From Dehalococcoidia bacterium (GTDB lineage: Bacteria; Chloroflexota; Dehalococcoidia; DSTF01; JACRBR01): 64,000 bases of DNA. The notes beneath the pieces are model-generated. The model saw nothing but the letters and a program-made list of their open reading frames with translations, was not told where the DNA came from and made no database searches. Shown piece by piece: positions 25,216-33,092 of the stretch (the first letter of the stretch is position 1; every line of letters begins with the position of its first letter). The translations under genes were made by a program, and so were the position numbers. Location: assembly GCA_015478665.1 (NCBI GenBank), contig JADMII010000001.1:1-64000 (forward strand), given 5' to 3'.

Positions 25216-26967
25216 CTACTCCTCTTCGGCTGTCAGCGCCGCCTCGGCGGCGGCGTCATCGATGTTCTCGGGCTCAGTCGCGGCCCTCACGCCCTTGCCC
25301 GCGAAGCCACGGGCACGCTCGTGGTAATAGCCCAGGGCGAACCGCCCCTGCTCCTGCAGGCTCAGGGTGCGCGGGAACGTGCCCAACTCGCCCATGACCT
25401 CCTCCATTCGCCGCTGCAGCGCCACCCAGGCGCCGTGCTCGTCGCGTTCGAGCTTGCTCAGGTGCGGCTGCGCTCCCCGCATCAGTCGCCCGAACACCGA
25501 TGCCGGCGCCGATGACGCCGTGCCGTAGAATCGGTCGACGATCGTCGCATTCACGCGGGGCATCGCCTTCCGCTGGGTCTGCTCGATCACGGCGAGCAGC
25601 CGTCCGCAGAGGTACGCCGGATCGCGGTCCGTCTCTTCCAGTTCCATGTACTCCTCCTCGCCGTCGCCGGCGATCATGTGCCGCGAGAGCAGCACCATCT
25701 TGATGAGCGCGGCGCGGGACCGCGACACGCTCTGTTCGGCGCGGCAGCGTCGGACCGCCTGATACAGCACGTCGTGCGGAAGCGGAGCCCCCGTCAACGC
25801 CGTATCGAGCAGCGCCCGGCTGACGTTCGCCTCTGGTGGGTTGTTGCGGTCGCCACTGCGTATCGTCGCGTACGCCAGCTGCCGCAGCGTCAGCGGCATC
25901 CCCGTCTCGCCGTTCCAGTCCACCAGCGCCTGCATCCGGAACCACACGCCAAGATGCCGCTTCGCCTCGCCGATCGTCGTCTCGATCCAGTCGCGGACGA
26001 CGCAGCGCCCGCCGGATCCGGAGAACGCCGTGGCATAGAACGGTGAGTAGTCCAAGTCGTCGCTCGTCGCGCCGTCCCGCGCCCGACGCGCCGCGTCGAG
26101 CAGCTGGCGCACGAGCTTCGGATCAGCGCTGTTCATCGCCCCCGCCCAGACGATGTCCGCGGCCGCCTCCCTCGCCCAGAACATATAGGCGACATTGTTG
26201 AGGCGGATGCAGTTGAGATCCGACGACAGCAACTCGTTCGCGCTCTTGGTGAAGCGCTCGCCGCATGAACTGCAGGTGGGCGCGTTCAGCGACGCCTGCA
26301 GCCCGTACGACTCGAACGCATCGCTGTTGAAGCTGATCACCGATGTGCCGGTCGTCTGTCCGCCTGGCACGCCTTTGATCTTCATCTCGAGCCGTTCGAG
26401 CGCGGGGCGCTGCATGCCGCAGATCACGCATTGCATGATCGGTGCATCGTGCTTGGCCGGATTGTTCTCGTCCGCCCAAAACGCCTGGACGGACGGCAAG
26501 TCGATAACAAATACGCCGTCGACAGTGAACGTGATCACCGCTCCAGCGTCGAACCCATCGCCGAGCTCGAGCTGAGAGAGGGCGTTGCCCTGCAGAAAGT
26601 CCCGTATGGCAATCACGGCCGGTTCGCTGGTCGTCGCCGCGCAGCGCCCGAGCAGCGCCATGTAGGCCTCGTGGCACTGCCGCACGCGGTCCGGCTTCGC
26701 ACCCTCGCCCGCAAACCCGAACGTATAGTCCGCCTTGTCGGCGAGGAGCAGCGGCTTGATGCCGACGGCGCGCTGCACGGACGGGGCGGGCCGCCGCACA
26801 CCCCGCTTCGTACTCTTGCTCGATGGATCGGCAGTATCGACGGGCGCTGGGGGCAAGAGCCGACCCTCGCCATCAAGGCTGACGATGTACCGGACCGGCG
26901 TCTCGCTATACAGGCGCGGCGGGAGCTTCAGCCGGTCGGCGTAGGCCTCAAGACGCTGGAGCAACAT
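25216..26967 (-). CDS. cas8c: Type I-C Cascade large subunit Cas8c (Csd1)
   Basis: Protein of 583 residues. Start MLLQRLEAYADRLKLPP and PVRYIVSLDGEG are typical of Csd1. A C-x2-C pair in CVICGM and another in CSSCGERF form the zinc-finger-like region. Cas8c recognises the PAM and contacts Cas3. In I-C systems an internal start in this gene yields a Cas11c small subunit; the C-terminal helical part here is compatible, but I did not identify that start. It overlaps cas5c by 20 bases. Confidence 0.96.
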   Translation of the reverse strand: MLLQRLEAYADRLKLPPRLYSETPVRYIVSLDGEGRLLPPAPVDTADPSSKSTKRGVRRPAPSVQRAVGIKPLLLADKADYTFGFAGEGAKPDRVRQCHEAYMALLGRCAATTSEPAVIAIRDFLQGNALSQLELGDGFDAGAVITFTVDGVFVIDLPSVQAFWADENNPAKHDAPIMQCVICGMQRPALERLEMKIKGVPGGQTTGTSVISFNSDAFESYGLQASLNAPTCSSCGERFTKSANELLSSDLNCIRLNNVAYMFWAREAAADIVWAGAMNSADPKLVRQLLDAARRARDGATSDDLDYSPFYATAFSGSGGRCVVRDWIETTIGEAKRHLGVWFRMQALVDWNGETGMPLTLRQLAYATIRSGDRNNPPEANVSRALLDTALTGAPLPHDVLYQAVRRCRAEQSVSRSRAALIKMVLLSRHMIAGDGEEEYMELEETDRDPAYLCGRLLAVIEQTQRKAMPRVNATIVDRFYGTASSAPASVFGRLMRGAQPHLSKLERDEHGAWVALQRRMEEVMGELGTFPRTLSLQEQGRFALGYYHERARGFAGKGVRAATEPENIDDAAAEAALTAEEE

Positions 26968-27625
26968 CCGCCACCTCCGTCCCGTCCCATGCCGGCACGC
27001 GCAAAACGCCGGCTTGAACCCTTGCATCGAAGAAGCGCGGGATGCCGCGTCCGCCACCTCCGGGCGCGTAGTCGATGTCCCGCAGCATCGAACCGAGATC
27101 ATCAGTCAGGTCGACCGGACGGAGATCTGAGGCCGGCCCGAACGACGCCGAGAACTCGCGGCATCCGAGATACGGCGTCGCGAAGCAGCGACCAGCAAGC
27201 ACGCGCCGCCGGAACTGGTCGCGGTACTTCGCCACATCGTCGGTCGCGTGCGGCCGCAACTCGATGCTCGCCGTGATGCGGTAGCGCACATCGCGGAGCG
27301 CGAGCGTGTGCCGCTGCGAGCGGTCCTCCTCAATGACGAACCCGCCGCCACTCGCTGCCCATGAGCGGGCGGCGCGTTCGCTCGCCCGGCTGTTGACTTC
27401 GTTCCGCAGGATCGAGAAGAACTTGATCGGCCGCAGCACGACGATCTCCTCGACCCGCCAGCGAATCTCCGGCTTCCAGAACACCGCCTCCAGGACCCCG
27501 CGTGCGGCCGAAGGCGTCATCACGGGATAGCTCACCCGCTCCACCTTCATCTCCGGGCGTGTAAAGCAGGCGAAGTCGCCCCACACCTCCATCTGGAGCG
27601 GCCCGTCGCGGACATTCGAGACCAT
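26948..27625 (-). CDS. cas5c: crRNA-processing endoribonuclease and Cascade subunit Cas5c
   Basis: Protein of 225 residues from ATG 27625, preceded by AGGAGGAAG; an upstream ATG at 27703 has no ribosome site. LQMEVWGDFACFTRPEMKVERVSYPVMTPSAARG (read as 3 adjacent blocks: MEVWGDFACF, RPEMKVERVSYPVMT, PSAARGVLEAVFWKP) is the I-C Cas5 N-terminus. The C-terminus has LGCREFSASF and a glycine-rich loop GGGGRG. Lacking a cas6 gene, I-C systems use Cas5c to cut the repeat below its stem, leaving the 11-base 5' handle. First gene of the cas5c-cas8c-cas7-cas4-cas1-cas2 operon. Confidence 0.97.
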   Translation of the reverse strand: MVSNVRDGPLQMEVWGDFACFTRPEMKVERVSYPVMTPSAARGVLEAVFWKPEIRWRVEEIVVLRPIKFFSILRNEVNSRASERAARSWAASGGGFVIEEDRSQRHTLALRDVRYRITASIELRPHATDDVAKYRDQFRRRVLAGRCFATPYLGCREFSASFGPASDLRPVDLTDDLGSMLRDIDYAPGGGGRGIPRFFDARVQAGVLRVPAWDGTEVADVAPAS

Positions 27626-27697
27626 CCACTTCCTCCTTTCGATTACGCGCCTCCCCGGAACCCCCGGGATTCGCCCACTCACTGATCCACCACGCAA

Positions 27698-27708
27698 TTT
27701 CAATCCTC
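27698..27708 (-). repeat. Solitary CRISPR-handle-like sequence in the cas5c leader
   Basis: On the minus strand GAGGATTGAAA is an exact 11-base match to the repeat 3' region (10 of 11 handle bases plus the preceding G), followed by T instead of C. No full repeat stem precedes it. A separate hairpin (CCACT, 7-base loop, AGTGG) lies upstream at 27735-27719. Confidence 0.6.
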
Positions 27709-27754
27709 GGGCAGCTGACCACTTCTGTGTAGTGGAGCAGTACCAGCGGCATCG

Positions 27755-27784
27755 ATTTTATTGGACGTCCACACGGAGCATCAA
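27755..27784 (-). promoter_or_regulatory. Putative promoter of the cas5c operon
   Basis: On the minus strand TTGATG (27784-27779), 18-base spacer, TAAAAT (27760-27755). It lies in the 169-base gap between cas3 and cas5c, so cas5c to cas2 probably form a transcript separate from or additional to cas3. A TTGACA also occurs at 27798-27793 over the cas3 stop. Confidence 0.45.
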
Positions 27785-27794
27785 CCAGAGCTTG

Positions 27795-29948
27795 TCAAGT
27801 AAGCAGCACCTCCTGGTCCGCCAGTTGCAGGCCGAGCCGACAGTCGTAGGCATGCGGGTCGCCAACCCACTCCCGCACACCGTCGGTCACGGGCACCAAC
27901 CATCCCCGCCCCGCCGCGCGTTCTATATCGCCATGACGCACCGCCACGGTGTACGGCTGCAAGCTCCGCAGCAGCTCCCGCCCTTGGCCGTTCCTCTGGC
28001 GAAGCCCCGCCACGGCGCCCGCGACCGTCGCCCGCGCCGCGTCATCGCCATACGGCACAATGACGTCCTCCGTATCGTCCACGATCATCCGAAACGCACG
28101 CCTCACCTCGGGAAAGTCCATGCGCGCACGCTTCTCCTGGATGCGGTCGGCGTCCGGGTCGATCCTCTCGTACAGCTCCGCGAAGTAGGCGCCGACGGCA
28201 TCCGGTCGCTGCAGCCCCGCCGCGCCCGAGGCGAGGTGCTTCCGCGTGAGCTGCGTCGCCATCTCGTAGGTGCCCGGCGGCAACCCGCCCTCGAGCGGCA
28301 GGAACACCGTCACCTCACCCACGTCGTCCTTGCCCTCGCGGTTGCAGCGGCCCGCCGCCTGCAAGATGCGGTCGAGCGGCCCCATTGCCCGGAAGACGGC
28401 CGGGAAGTCGATGTCGACGCCCGCTTCGATCACCTGCGTCGTCACCAGCCGGCACTCCTCGCCCGCCGCCAGCCGCCGCTTCACTTCCGTCAGTACATCG
28501 GCCCGATGCGCCCCGCAGAGCAGTGTCGAGAGATGCAGCGCGTTCTCGTCGTCGAGCGCGTCGATGACGGCCAACGCATCCTTCTTCGTGTTTAGCACCA
28601 TCAGCGCCTGCCGCCTCTCTCGCAGGGCCGCCGCAGCGTCCGGCCACGACCACGGCTCCGGCGCGAAGGTGTAGCGCACGCGCTCCAGTAGCGCGAACGT
28701 CGCCGCCGGGTCCGGTGCGATCTCGTCGGGCGACGCGAACTCGGGATGCCCGAAGCGCGGCTGCGTCGCCGTCGAAAGCAGCACCGTCGTGCCGCAGTGG
28801 TCGACGAGCCCGCGCAGCACGTCGAGGATCGGCGCAATGTACTTCGCCGGCAGCATCTGCACTTCATCGAGGATCAGCACCGCGCCCGCCAGGTTGTGCA
28901 GCTTGCGCGACGTGCTCGTCCGGTTCCCGAGCAGGCTCTCGAAGAGCTGCACCGTCGTGGTGACGACGATCGGCGCGTCCCAGTTCTCCGCTGCCAGCCG
29001 CTGCCAGGCGTGCGCCCCCGTCGCGTCTCCCTCGCCGTCCTCATCCCACATGGCCGCGCTGCTGTGCTCCAGGACCGCGCACTCGCCGAATATGTCACGA
29101 TAGACTGCCGCCGTCTGCTCCGTGATCGACGTGTACGGGATGGCGACGACGACCCGCCGCTTGCCGTGGACGGCGGCGTGGCGCAGCGCAAAGGCCATGC
29201 CGGCGAGTGTCTTGCCGCCACCCGTCGGCACCGTCATTCGGTAAATCGCCGGCGGCCGCTCGCCCGCCACCTCACATCGCTCGGCGATCGTCTCGCGCAG
29301 CCGCGAGAGCGGACCTGGATTGCGGGCGTTCAGGCTCGCTCGATGCGCGCGCAGCTTCTCGAGCATCACGGCAGCATCGAACGCGGTCTCCCGCTCGGCC
29401 GCCCGTGACGAGTTGAAGTGCGCTTCTGTATCGAGGAAGTCGGCATCGACCAGGCACGAGAACACCATGCGCACGAACATCTCGGCGTCGGGCGCCGTCG
29501 TGATGTTCTTCGGCAGCGGGATGGCTACCGGCGCGTCCTGAAGCTGCGGCAGCGCGACGCGTGCGAGCGCCAGCGCTTCATCGATGCGGCGCTTCATGTC
29601 GGGCTTCGCGAGCCAAGTCCGCAGGTCCGCGTTCGATTTCAGGCCGCCGTGATGCGCCTGGATCAGCAGCGGCAGCAGCGGGCTGAGCGGCGCCGCGTAC
29701 GTTGCGCCGGCGCCCTTATGATCGACGCGTGGGTGCCGCCGGCCGGGTTCGCGATCGCAGGCATCGAGGTACGCCTGGAAATCCGGATGGAACTTGCCGA
29801 GGTCGTGATAGATTCCTGCTGCACGCGCCAGTTCAGCCGCGCCGAGCACTACCGCGAATTCGGCCGCGAGTTCGCCGACATCCCGCAGGTGCGCGACGAG
29901 CGGGTGGCGCTGCTGCGCCTCGTTCCTGGAATGCGCTGATGCGTCCAT
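27795..29948 (-). CDS. cas3: CRISPR-associated helicase-nuclease Cas3
   Basis: Protein of 717 residues with fused N-terminal HD nuclease and C-terminal SF2 helicase. HD motifs: HPLVAHLRDVGELA, AGIYHDLGKFHPDF, QAHHGGLKS and CLVDADFLDTE. Helicase motifs: Walker A VPTGGGKT, motif Ia AIPYTSITEQ, DEVQ box LILDEVQMLP, motif III STATQ, motif VI QAAGRCNREGK. It is recruited to R-loops by Cascade to unwind and degrade target DNA. It is slightly shorter than some I-C Cas3 proteins, but all core motifs are intact. Confidence 0.98.
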   Translation of the reverse strand: MDASAHSRNEAQQRHPLVAHLRDVGELAAEFAVVLGAAELARAAGIYHDLGKFHPDFQAYLDACDREPGRRHPRVDHKGAGATYAAPLSPLLPLLIQAHHGGLKSNADLRTWLAKPDMKRRIDEALALARVALPQLQDAPVAIPLPKNITTAPDAEMFVRMVFSCLVDADFLDTEAHFNSSRAAERETAFDAAVMLEKLRAHRASLNARNPGPLSRLRETIAERCEVAGERPPAIYRMTVPTGGGKTLAGMAFALRHAAVHGKRRVVVAIPYTSITEQTAAVYRDIFGECAVLEHSSAAMWDEDGEGDATGAHAWQRLAAENWDAPIVVTTTVQLFESLLGNRTSTSRKLHNLAGAVLILDEVQMLPAKYIAPILDVLRGLVDHCGTTVLLSTATQPRFGHPEFASPDEIAPDPAATFALLERVRYTFAPEPWSWPDAAAALRERRQALMVLNTKKDALAVIDALDDENALHLSTLLCGAHRADVLTEVKRRLAAGEECRLVTTQVIEAGVDIDFPAVFRAMGPLDRILQAAGRCNREGKDDVGEVTVFLPLEGGLPPGTYEMATQLTRKHLASGAAGLQRPDAVGAYFAELYERIDPDADRIQEKRARMDFPEVRRAFRMIVDDTEDVIVPYGDDAARATVAGAVAGLRQRNGQGRELLRSLQPYTVAVRHGDIERAAGRGWLVPVTDGVREWVGDPHAYDCRLGLQLADQEVLLT

Positions 29949-30351
29949 CGTTAGCCTCCGGCTCTCTCTTGCACGACGAGCGCGCGGTTAAGCGCACGCC
30001 CCTTTGGAGTACAAGCTTGGTTGTCCAGCGACCGGGCGCCGGTGGCAGCATGACGAGCGGCGATGCCTCTCGCTGCGCCGGCCATGTCCCGTCAAGTGAT
30101 GCACATCGTTGACATCATCCTCGCTCTGAGAGCCGCGTGCTGCACCCGGGACAATCTCCCCCTTGAGCGTCATAGGCACCCCCGTCTTCGGCCATGGCCG
30201 GCGTGACTTCATGCCAATTCTGCTGTAGCGGGATGTTCTGGACGAGATCACGCCGGCGTGCGGGCGCTGTGGCGTCGGGTCCTCCTGTCTGTTCCCTGAG
30301 TATGTGTGTTGCGCGGGGTTGCGCGCGCTGATGAGGCGGAGGGACTCGTTC
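29949..30351. other. Cas3 upstream region with degraded mobile-element sequence
   Basis: No intact gene. On the minus strand the sequence below the transposase fragment continues as open but unrecognisable frames. It probably is the decayed 3' part of an insertion sequence. No convincing cas3 promoter is visible; a TTGACG occurs near 30090-30100 on the minus strand without a matching -10. Confidence 0.45.
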
Positions 30352-30480
30352 GGCCAGGTAGCAGCAGCCGACCAGCCACTCGTCGTGCTGTTCGGCGAGC
30401 ACGCGACCGCCCAGGCGGATCACCGCGGCGTGGTTGGGGAAGATGCCGACGACGTTCGGTGCCAATGCGATGTACGCCGA
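30352..30480 (-). pseudogene. IS256-family transposase C-terminal fragment
   Basis: A minus-strand frame encodes [17 protein letters not shown] and [16 protein letters not shown], matching the C-terminal end of mutator/IS256-type transposases (VVGIFP-x3-A-x-IRL-x-G-x3-EQ-x-DEW). No catalytic DDE domain is present; only about 40 residues are recognisable, so it is a remnant. It marks the edge of the cas island beside tRNA-Arg. Confidence 0.7.
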
Positions 30481-30500
30481 AGGTGGTGTAGCAATCGCGG

Positions 30501-30540
30501 TCAGGTCAAGCAGCAGCCGATCAGGTCAAGCAGCAGCCGA
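30501..30540. repeat. Perfect 20-bp tandem duplication
   Basis: TCAGGTCAAGCAGCAGCCGA occurs twice in direct succession (30501-30520 and 30521-30540). It lies between the transposase fragment and tRNA-Arg and may be a scar of insertion or excision. Confidence 0.9.
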
Positions 30541-30592
30541 TGATGATGAGGACTACGCAACGGGCCGCGTTGGTACGAACCAGGGCTGAATG

Positions 30593-30668
30593 TGGCGCGC
30601 TCGGAGGGATTCGAACCCCCGACCCTCGGTTCCGAAGACCGATGCTCTATCCGCTGAGCTACGAGCGC
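30593..30668 (-). tRNA. tRNA-Arg (anticodon TCG)
   Basis: The minus strand gives acceptor GCGCTCG/CGAGCGC, D arm AGCTCAGCGGATAGAGCA, anticodon stem TCGGT/ACCGA with loop CTTCGGA (anticodon TCG), and T arm GGGTTCGAATCCC. CCA is encoded at 30595-30593. Confidence 0.95.
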
Positions 30669-31071
30669 GTGCAGCGCGCACCGACAGTGTACCGGGCGCG
30701 GCACACCGGCCCCCACCGTGCGCGCCCGCGACAACCGCGAGACGCGCCCCTGTCCGACGACACGCTGCTCGACATCATGGCCCCCACGCCGCACGCCCCG
30801 CGACAACCGCGAGACTGCCGTTGAGCCGCGACGACAGGCGACCGAGCACGACTACTGCGGGCGTCCTCCCATCGCGCGCGCACGCCACGTCGAGGTGATG
30901 CGCGGTGACGCCATCAGCCGCGGTCTGCGCGGACCGCGCCGGTAGGCGCGCCGGCGCGCGCATCATCATCGCGCGGCGCGAGGAAGCGCGACCAGCCGTC
31001 GCCGCCGGATGACGCATTGAGGGCTGTCGGCCGGTCGGCCTCGGGGCTGAGGCAGTGGTGCGCGCGGCCGG
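30669..31071. other. Gap upstream of tRNA-Arg
   Basis: No gene supported. The 17-base word CGCGACAACCGCGAGAC occurs twice (30727-30743 and 30799-30815), a short direct repeat. Otherwise GC-rich non-coding sequence. Confidence 0.45.
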
Positions 31072-32142
31072 TCAGCCCCCGCTGGGCGTGCCGGCCGCCG
31101 GCAGGGCGACCTGCACGTCGACGCGCGTATAGCTCTGGTCCTGCGTGAGCTTGCTTGTGCTGACGCTCCCCGAGAGCTGCTTCTTCGCGTCGTTGAACGA
31201 GATCGCCGTTGCGGGGCCGCTCGGCGTCGGCGAAGCCGCGCCCGGCGTGGCGCTGTCGGCTGGCGTCGCATTCGGGTCCGGCGCATCGGACACGGTCCAG
31301 CCGTTGCCCGTGAACTTGTTTCGATAGAAGTCCAGCACCTTCGACGCAGCGTCCTTCGTGACGAGCGAAATGATGTACTGATTCCCCTGCGCCTGCTTCT
31401 GATAGCCGGATTGGATGGTGACGCTGCCCGGATACTGCGGGATGCTCGACGGGAAGCCGGACGGCAACGCCTTGCTCGCGCCCGGCGAGTAGGCCTCCTG
31501 CGTCCCCGTCGCGCCGGCGACGACCTGGATGCTTTCGAGGATCGTCGTCACTTTCTTGTCCTTCGATTCCGCGATGAGCGCGAGTCCGGTGATGTTCGGG
31601 TTCCGGGTGTTGCTGAACTGGTGGACGGTGCCGTTGCTATCGGTCTGGCCGCCCTGCAGCTGCCAGGGTCCGGAATTGAGCTTCTCGTCGAAGAACTTGG
31701 CGACCTTGTCCGGCTGGTCGGCGGTATCGTAGACGATGAGGTACGAGGCATCGGTGTTCTGCACCTGGCGGAGAGACGAGACGAGCGTCGCGCCCGGGTA
31801 GGTCGGGATGCCGGAGGGAAAGCCGGGCGGCAGCTTTCCCTCGAAGCGCGTCGATGTCGCACCCTGCTGGCTGCTGAACGCATTGAGGATCGACGCCACG
31901 TCCTGCTGCGAGCGCCCGCCGGTGCCGCTCGAACCGCCGTTGACGCCGGCAGCGATGAACCAGACCACGACGCCGACGATCACCGCCGGCACGATGACCG
32001 CTGCCACGAAGAGCCACGGCGGTACGCTCCAGCGCCGGTCATCGTCGGCCGGCGCGCTGGACTCGTAGTGCTGTGGCATCGATGAGCGCTCGTCCGGCGC
32101 GTCGTCGCCTTCGCCTGCGGGCGGCATCGGATCATCGGGCAC
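31072..32142 (-). CDS. Membrane-anchored extracytoplasmic protein with duplicated domain
   Basis: Protein of 356 residues. The start is GTG 32142, with AAGGAG 6-7 bases upstream; the longer ATG frame from 32220 runs into tRNA-His and is rejected. An acidic N-terminus of about 40 residues precedes one membrane helix (about 43-66, WLFVAAVIVPAVIVGVVVWF), then an outside region. That region contains two related halves: PPGFPSGIPTYPGATLVSS and LPSGFPSSIPQYPGSVTIQSG each start a unit of about 100 residues with a FFDEKL or FYRNKF helix and a GPW or GNGW turn. The fold is unknown to me. A Pro/Ser/Thr linker lies near the C-terminus. Confidence 0.8.
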   Translation of the reverse strand: MPDDPMPPAGEGDDAPDERSSMPQHYESSAPADDDRRWSVPPWLFVAAVIVPAVIVGVVVWFIAAGVNGGSSGTGGRSQQDVASILNAFSSQQGATSTRFEGKLPPGFPSGIPTYPGATLVSSLRQVQNTDASYLIVYDTADQPDKVAKFFDEKLNSGPWQLQGGQTDSNGTVHQFSNTRNPNITGLALIAESKDKKVTTILESIQVVAGATGTQEAYSPGASKALPSGFPSSIPQYPGSVTIQSGYQKQAQGNQYIISLVTKDAASKVLDFYRNKFTGNGWTVSDAPDPNATPADSATPGAASPTPSGPATAISFNDAKKQLSGSVSTSKLTQDQSYTRVDVQVALPAAGTPSGG

Positions 32143-32175
32143 GGAGCGCTCCTTTGGGTGTGTGCGGGAAGGGGA

Positions 32176-32252
32176 TGGGGTGGACGGAGGGATTTGAACC
32201 CTCGATCTCCAGGGCCACAACCTGGCGCCTTAACCGCTAGGCTACGCCCACC
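32176..32252 (-). tRNA. tRNA-His (anticodon GTG)
   Basis: Acceptor GTGGGCG/CGTCCAC preceded by the extra G at position -1 (32252) that marks bacterial tRNA-His, with C73 opposite. Anticodon stem CCAGG/CCTGG encloses loop TTGTGGC (GTG). CCA is encoded at 32178-32176. Confidence 0.95.
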
Positions 32253-32544
32253 ACGCGGCGACGGCGATAAAAACGCCCTGCGCTCGACACGCAAGGCCTC
32301 GCGCCCGTGAGGGCTGTTCGCCGTCGTGAACCACTGTAAGTCTAGCATCGGCTCTCGAAGCCGGTCAAGGAATCTGGCGCGGCGGCAGATCGCATGTAAC
32401 CGAGATGTCGGAATCATTGCGACGCGCCGCGCGGCAGCAACCACGCAGCGCACCGGCGACGACGCCCGGCGCTGTCGCGGCGACGTGGCGGGCGGCCGGC
32501 CACCGCCCGCGCCCTCAGGCGCAACCGCGAACGCCCGACCACGA

Positions 32545-32979
32545 TCAGCGGCCGGTCGAGCCGTGGCCGCCGGCGCCGCGTTCACTCGCTCTCAGGGCCT
32601 CCGTCGGCACGAGGCTGACGTCGGCGAGCCGGGCGATCACGAGCTGAGCGACGCGGTCGCCGTCGTGCAGCTCGTAGGCGTCGATACCGCCGAACGTCCA
32701 CATCGTGACGAGGAGCTCGCCGCGATAGTCGGCATCGATCGTACCCAGGGCGACGGCGACGCCGGCGAGCGTCAGCCCCGAGCGCGGCCGCACCTGCACG
32801 TCCAGCCCAAACGGCGTCTCGAGCGCGATGCCCGTCGGCACGCGCTGCGGGCGCGGCGTCAGTGTGAGCGCGCCGTCGAGGCGGGCGTAGAGGTCGAAGC
32901 CGCTGGCCTGCGCCGAGGCGCGTGCCGGCAGACGTGCCTGCGGGTGCAGTTTCAACACCCGGATCTCCTGCGGCTCCAT
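32545..32979 (-). CDS. dut: dUTP diphosphatase
   Basis: Protein of 144 residues with all five trimeric dUTPase motifs in order: SGFDLYA (1), RPRSGLTLAG (2), GTIDADYRGEL (3), GDRVAQLVI (4) and the glycine-rich C-terminal RGAGGHGSTGR (5). It hydrolyses dUTP to dUMP and pyrophosphate, keeping uracil out of DNA and supplying thymidylate synthesis. It is transcribed toward tRNA-His, separated by a 292-base gap without genes. Confidence 0.97.
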   Translation of the reverse strand: MEPQEIRVLKLHPQARLPARASAQASGFDLYARLDGALTLTPRPQRVPTGIALETPFGLDVQVRPRSGLTLAGVAVALGTIDADYRGELLVTMWTFGGIDAYELHDGDRVAQLVIARLADVSLVPTEALRASERGAGGHGSTGR

Positions 32980-33092
32980 CGCCGCCAGCGTAGCAGCGGC
33001 GAAGCGTAGGGTCAGCAGCGGCGTCCCGTCATTGACCGGCGGATTGGGCTCGCCGAGAATGCGGACAGCGCATCGCGCGAGGGGGAGGATCG

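Noticed and set aside
18303-30000. Assignment as type I-B
   Set aside because: The ATTGAAAC end is shared with I-B, but Csd1, Csd2, Cas5c and the absence of cas6 show I-C.
32143-32220. Extending the duplicated-domain membrane protein to ATG 32220
   Set aside because: The extension enters tRNA-His; GTG 32142 has a good AAGGAG.
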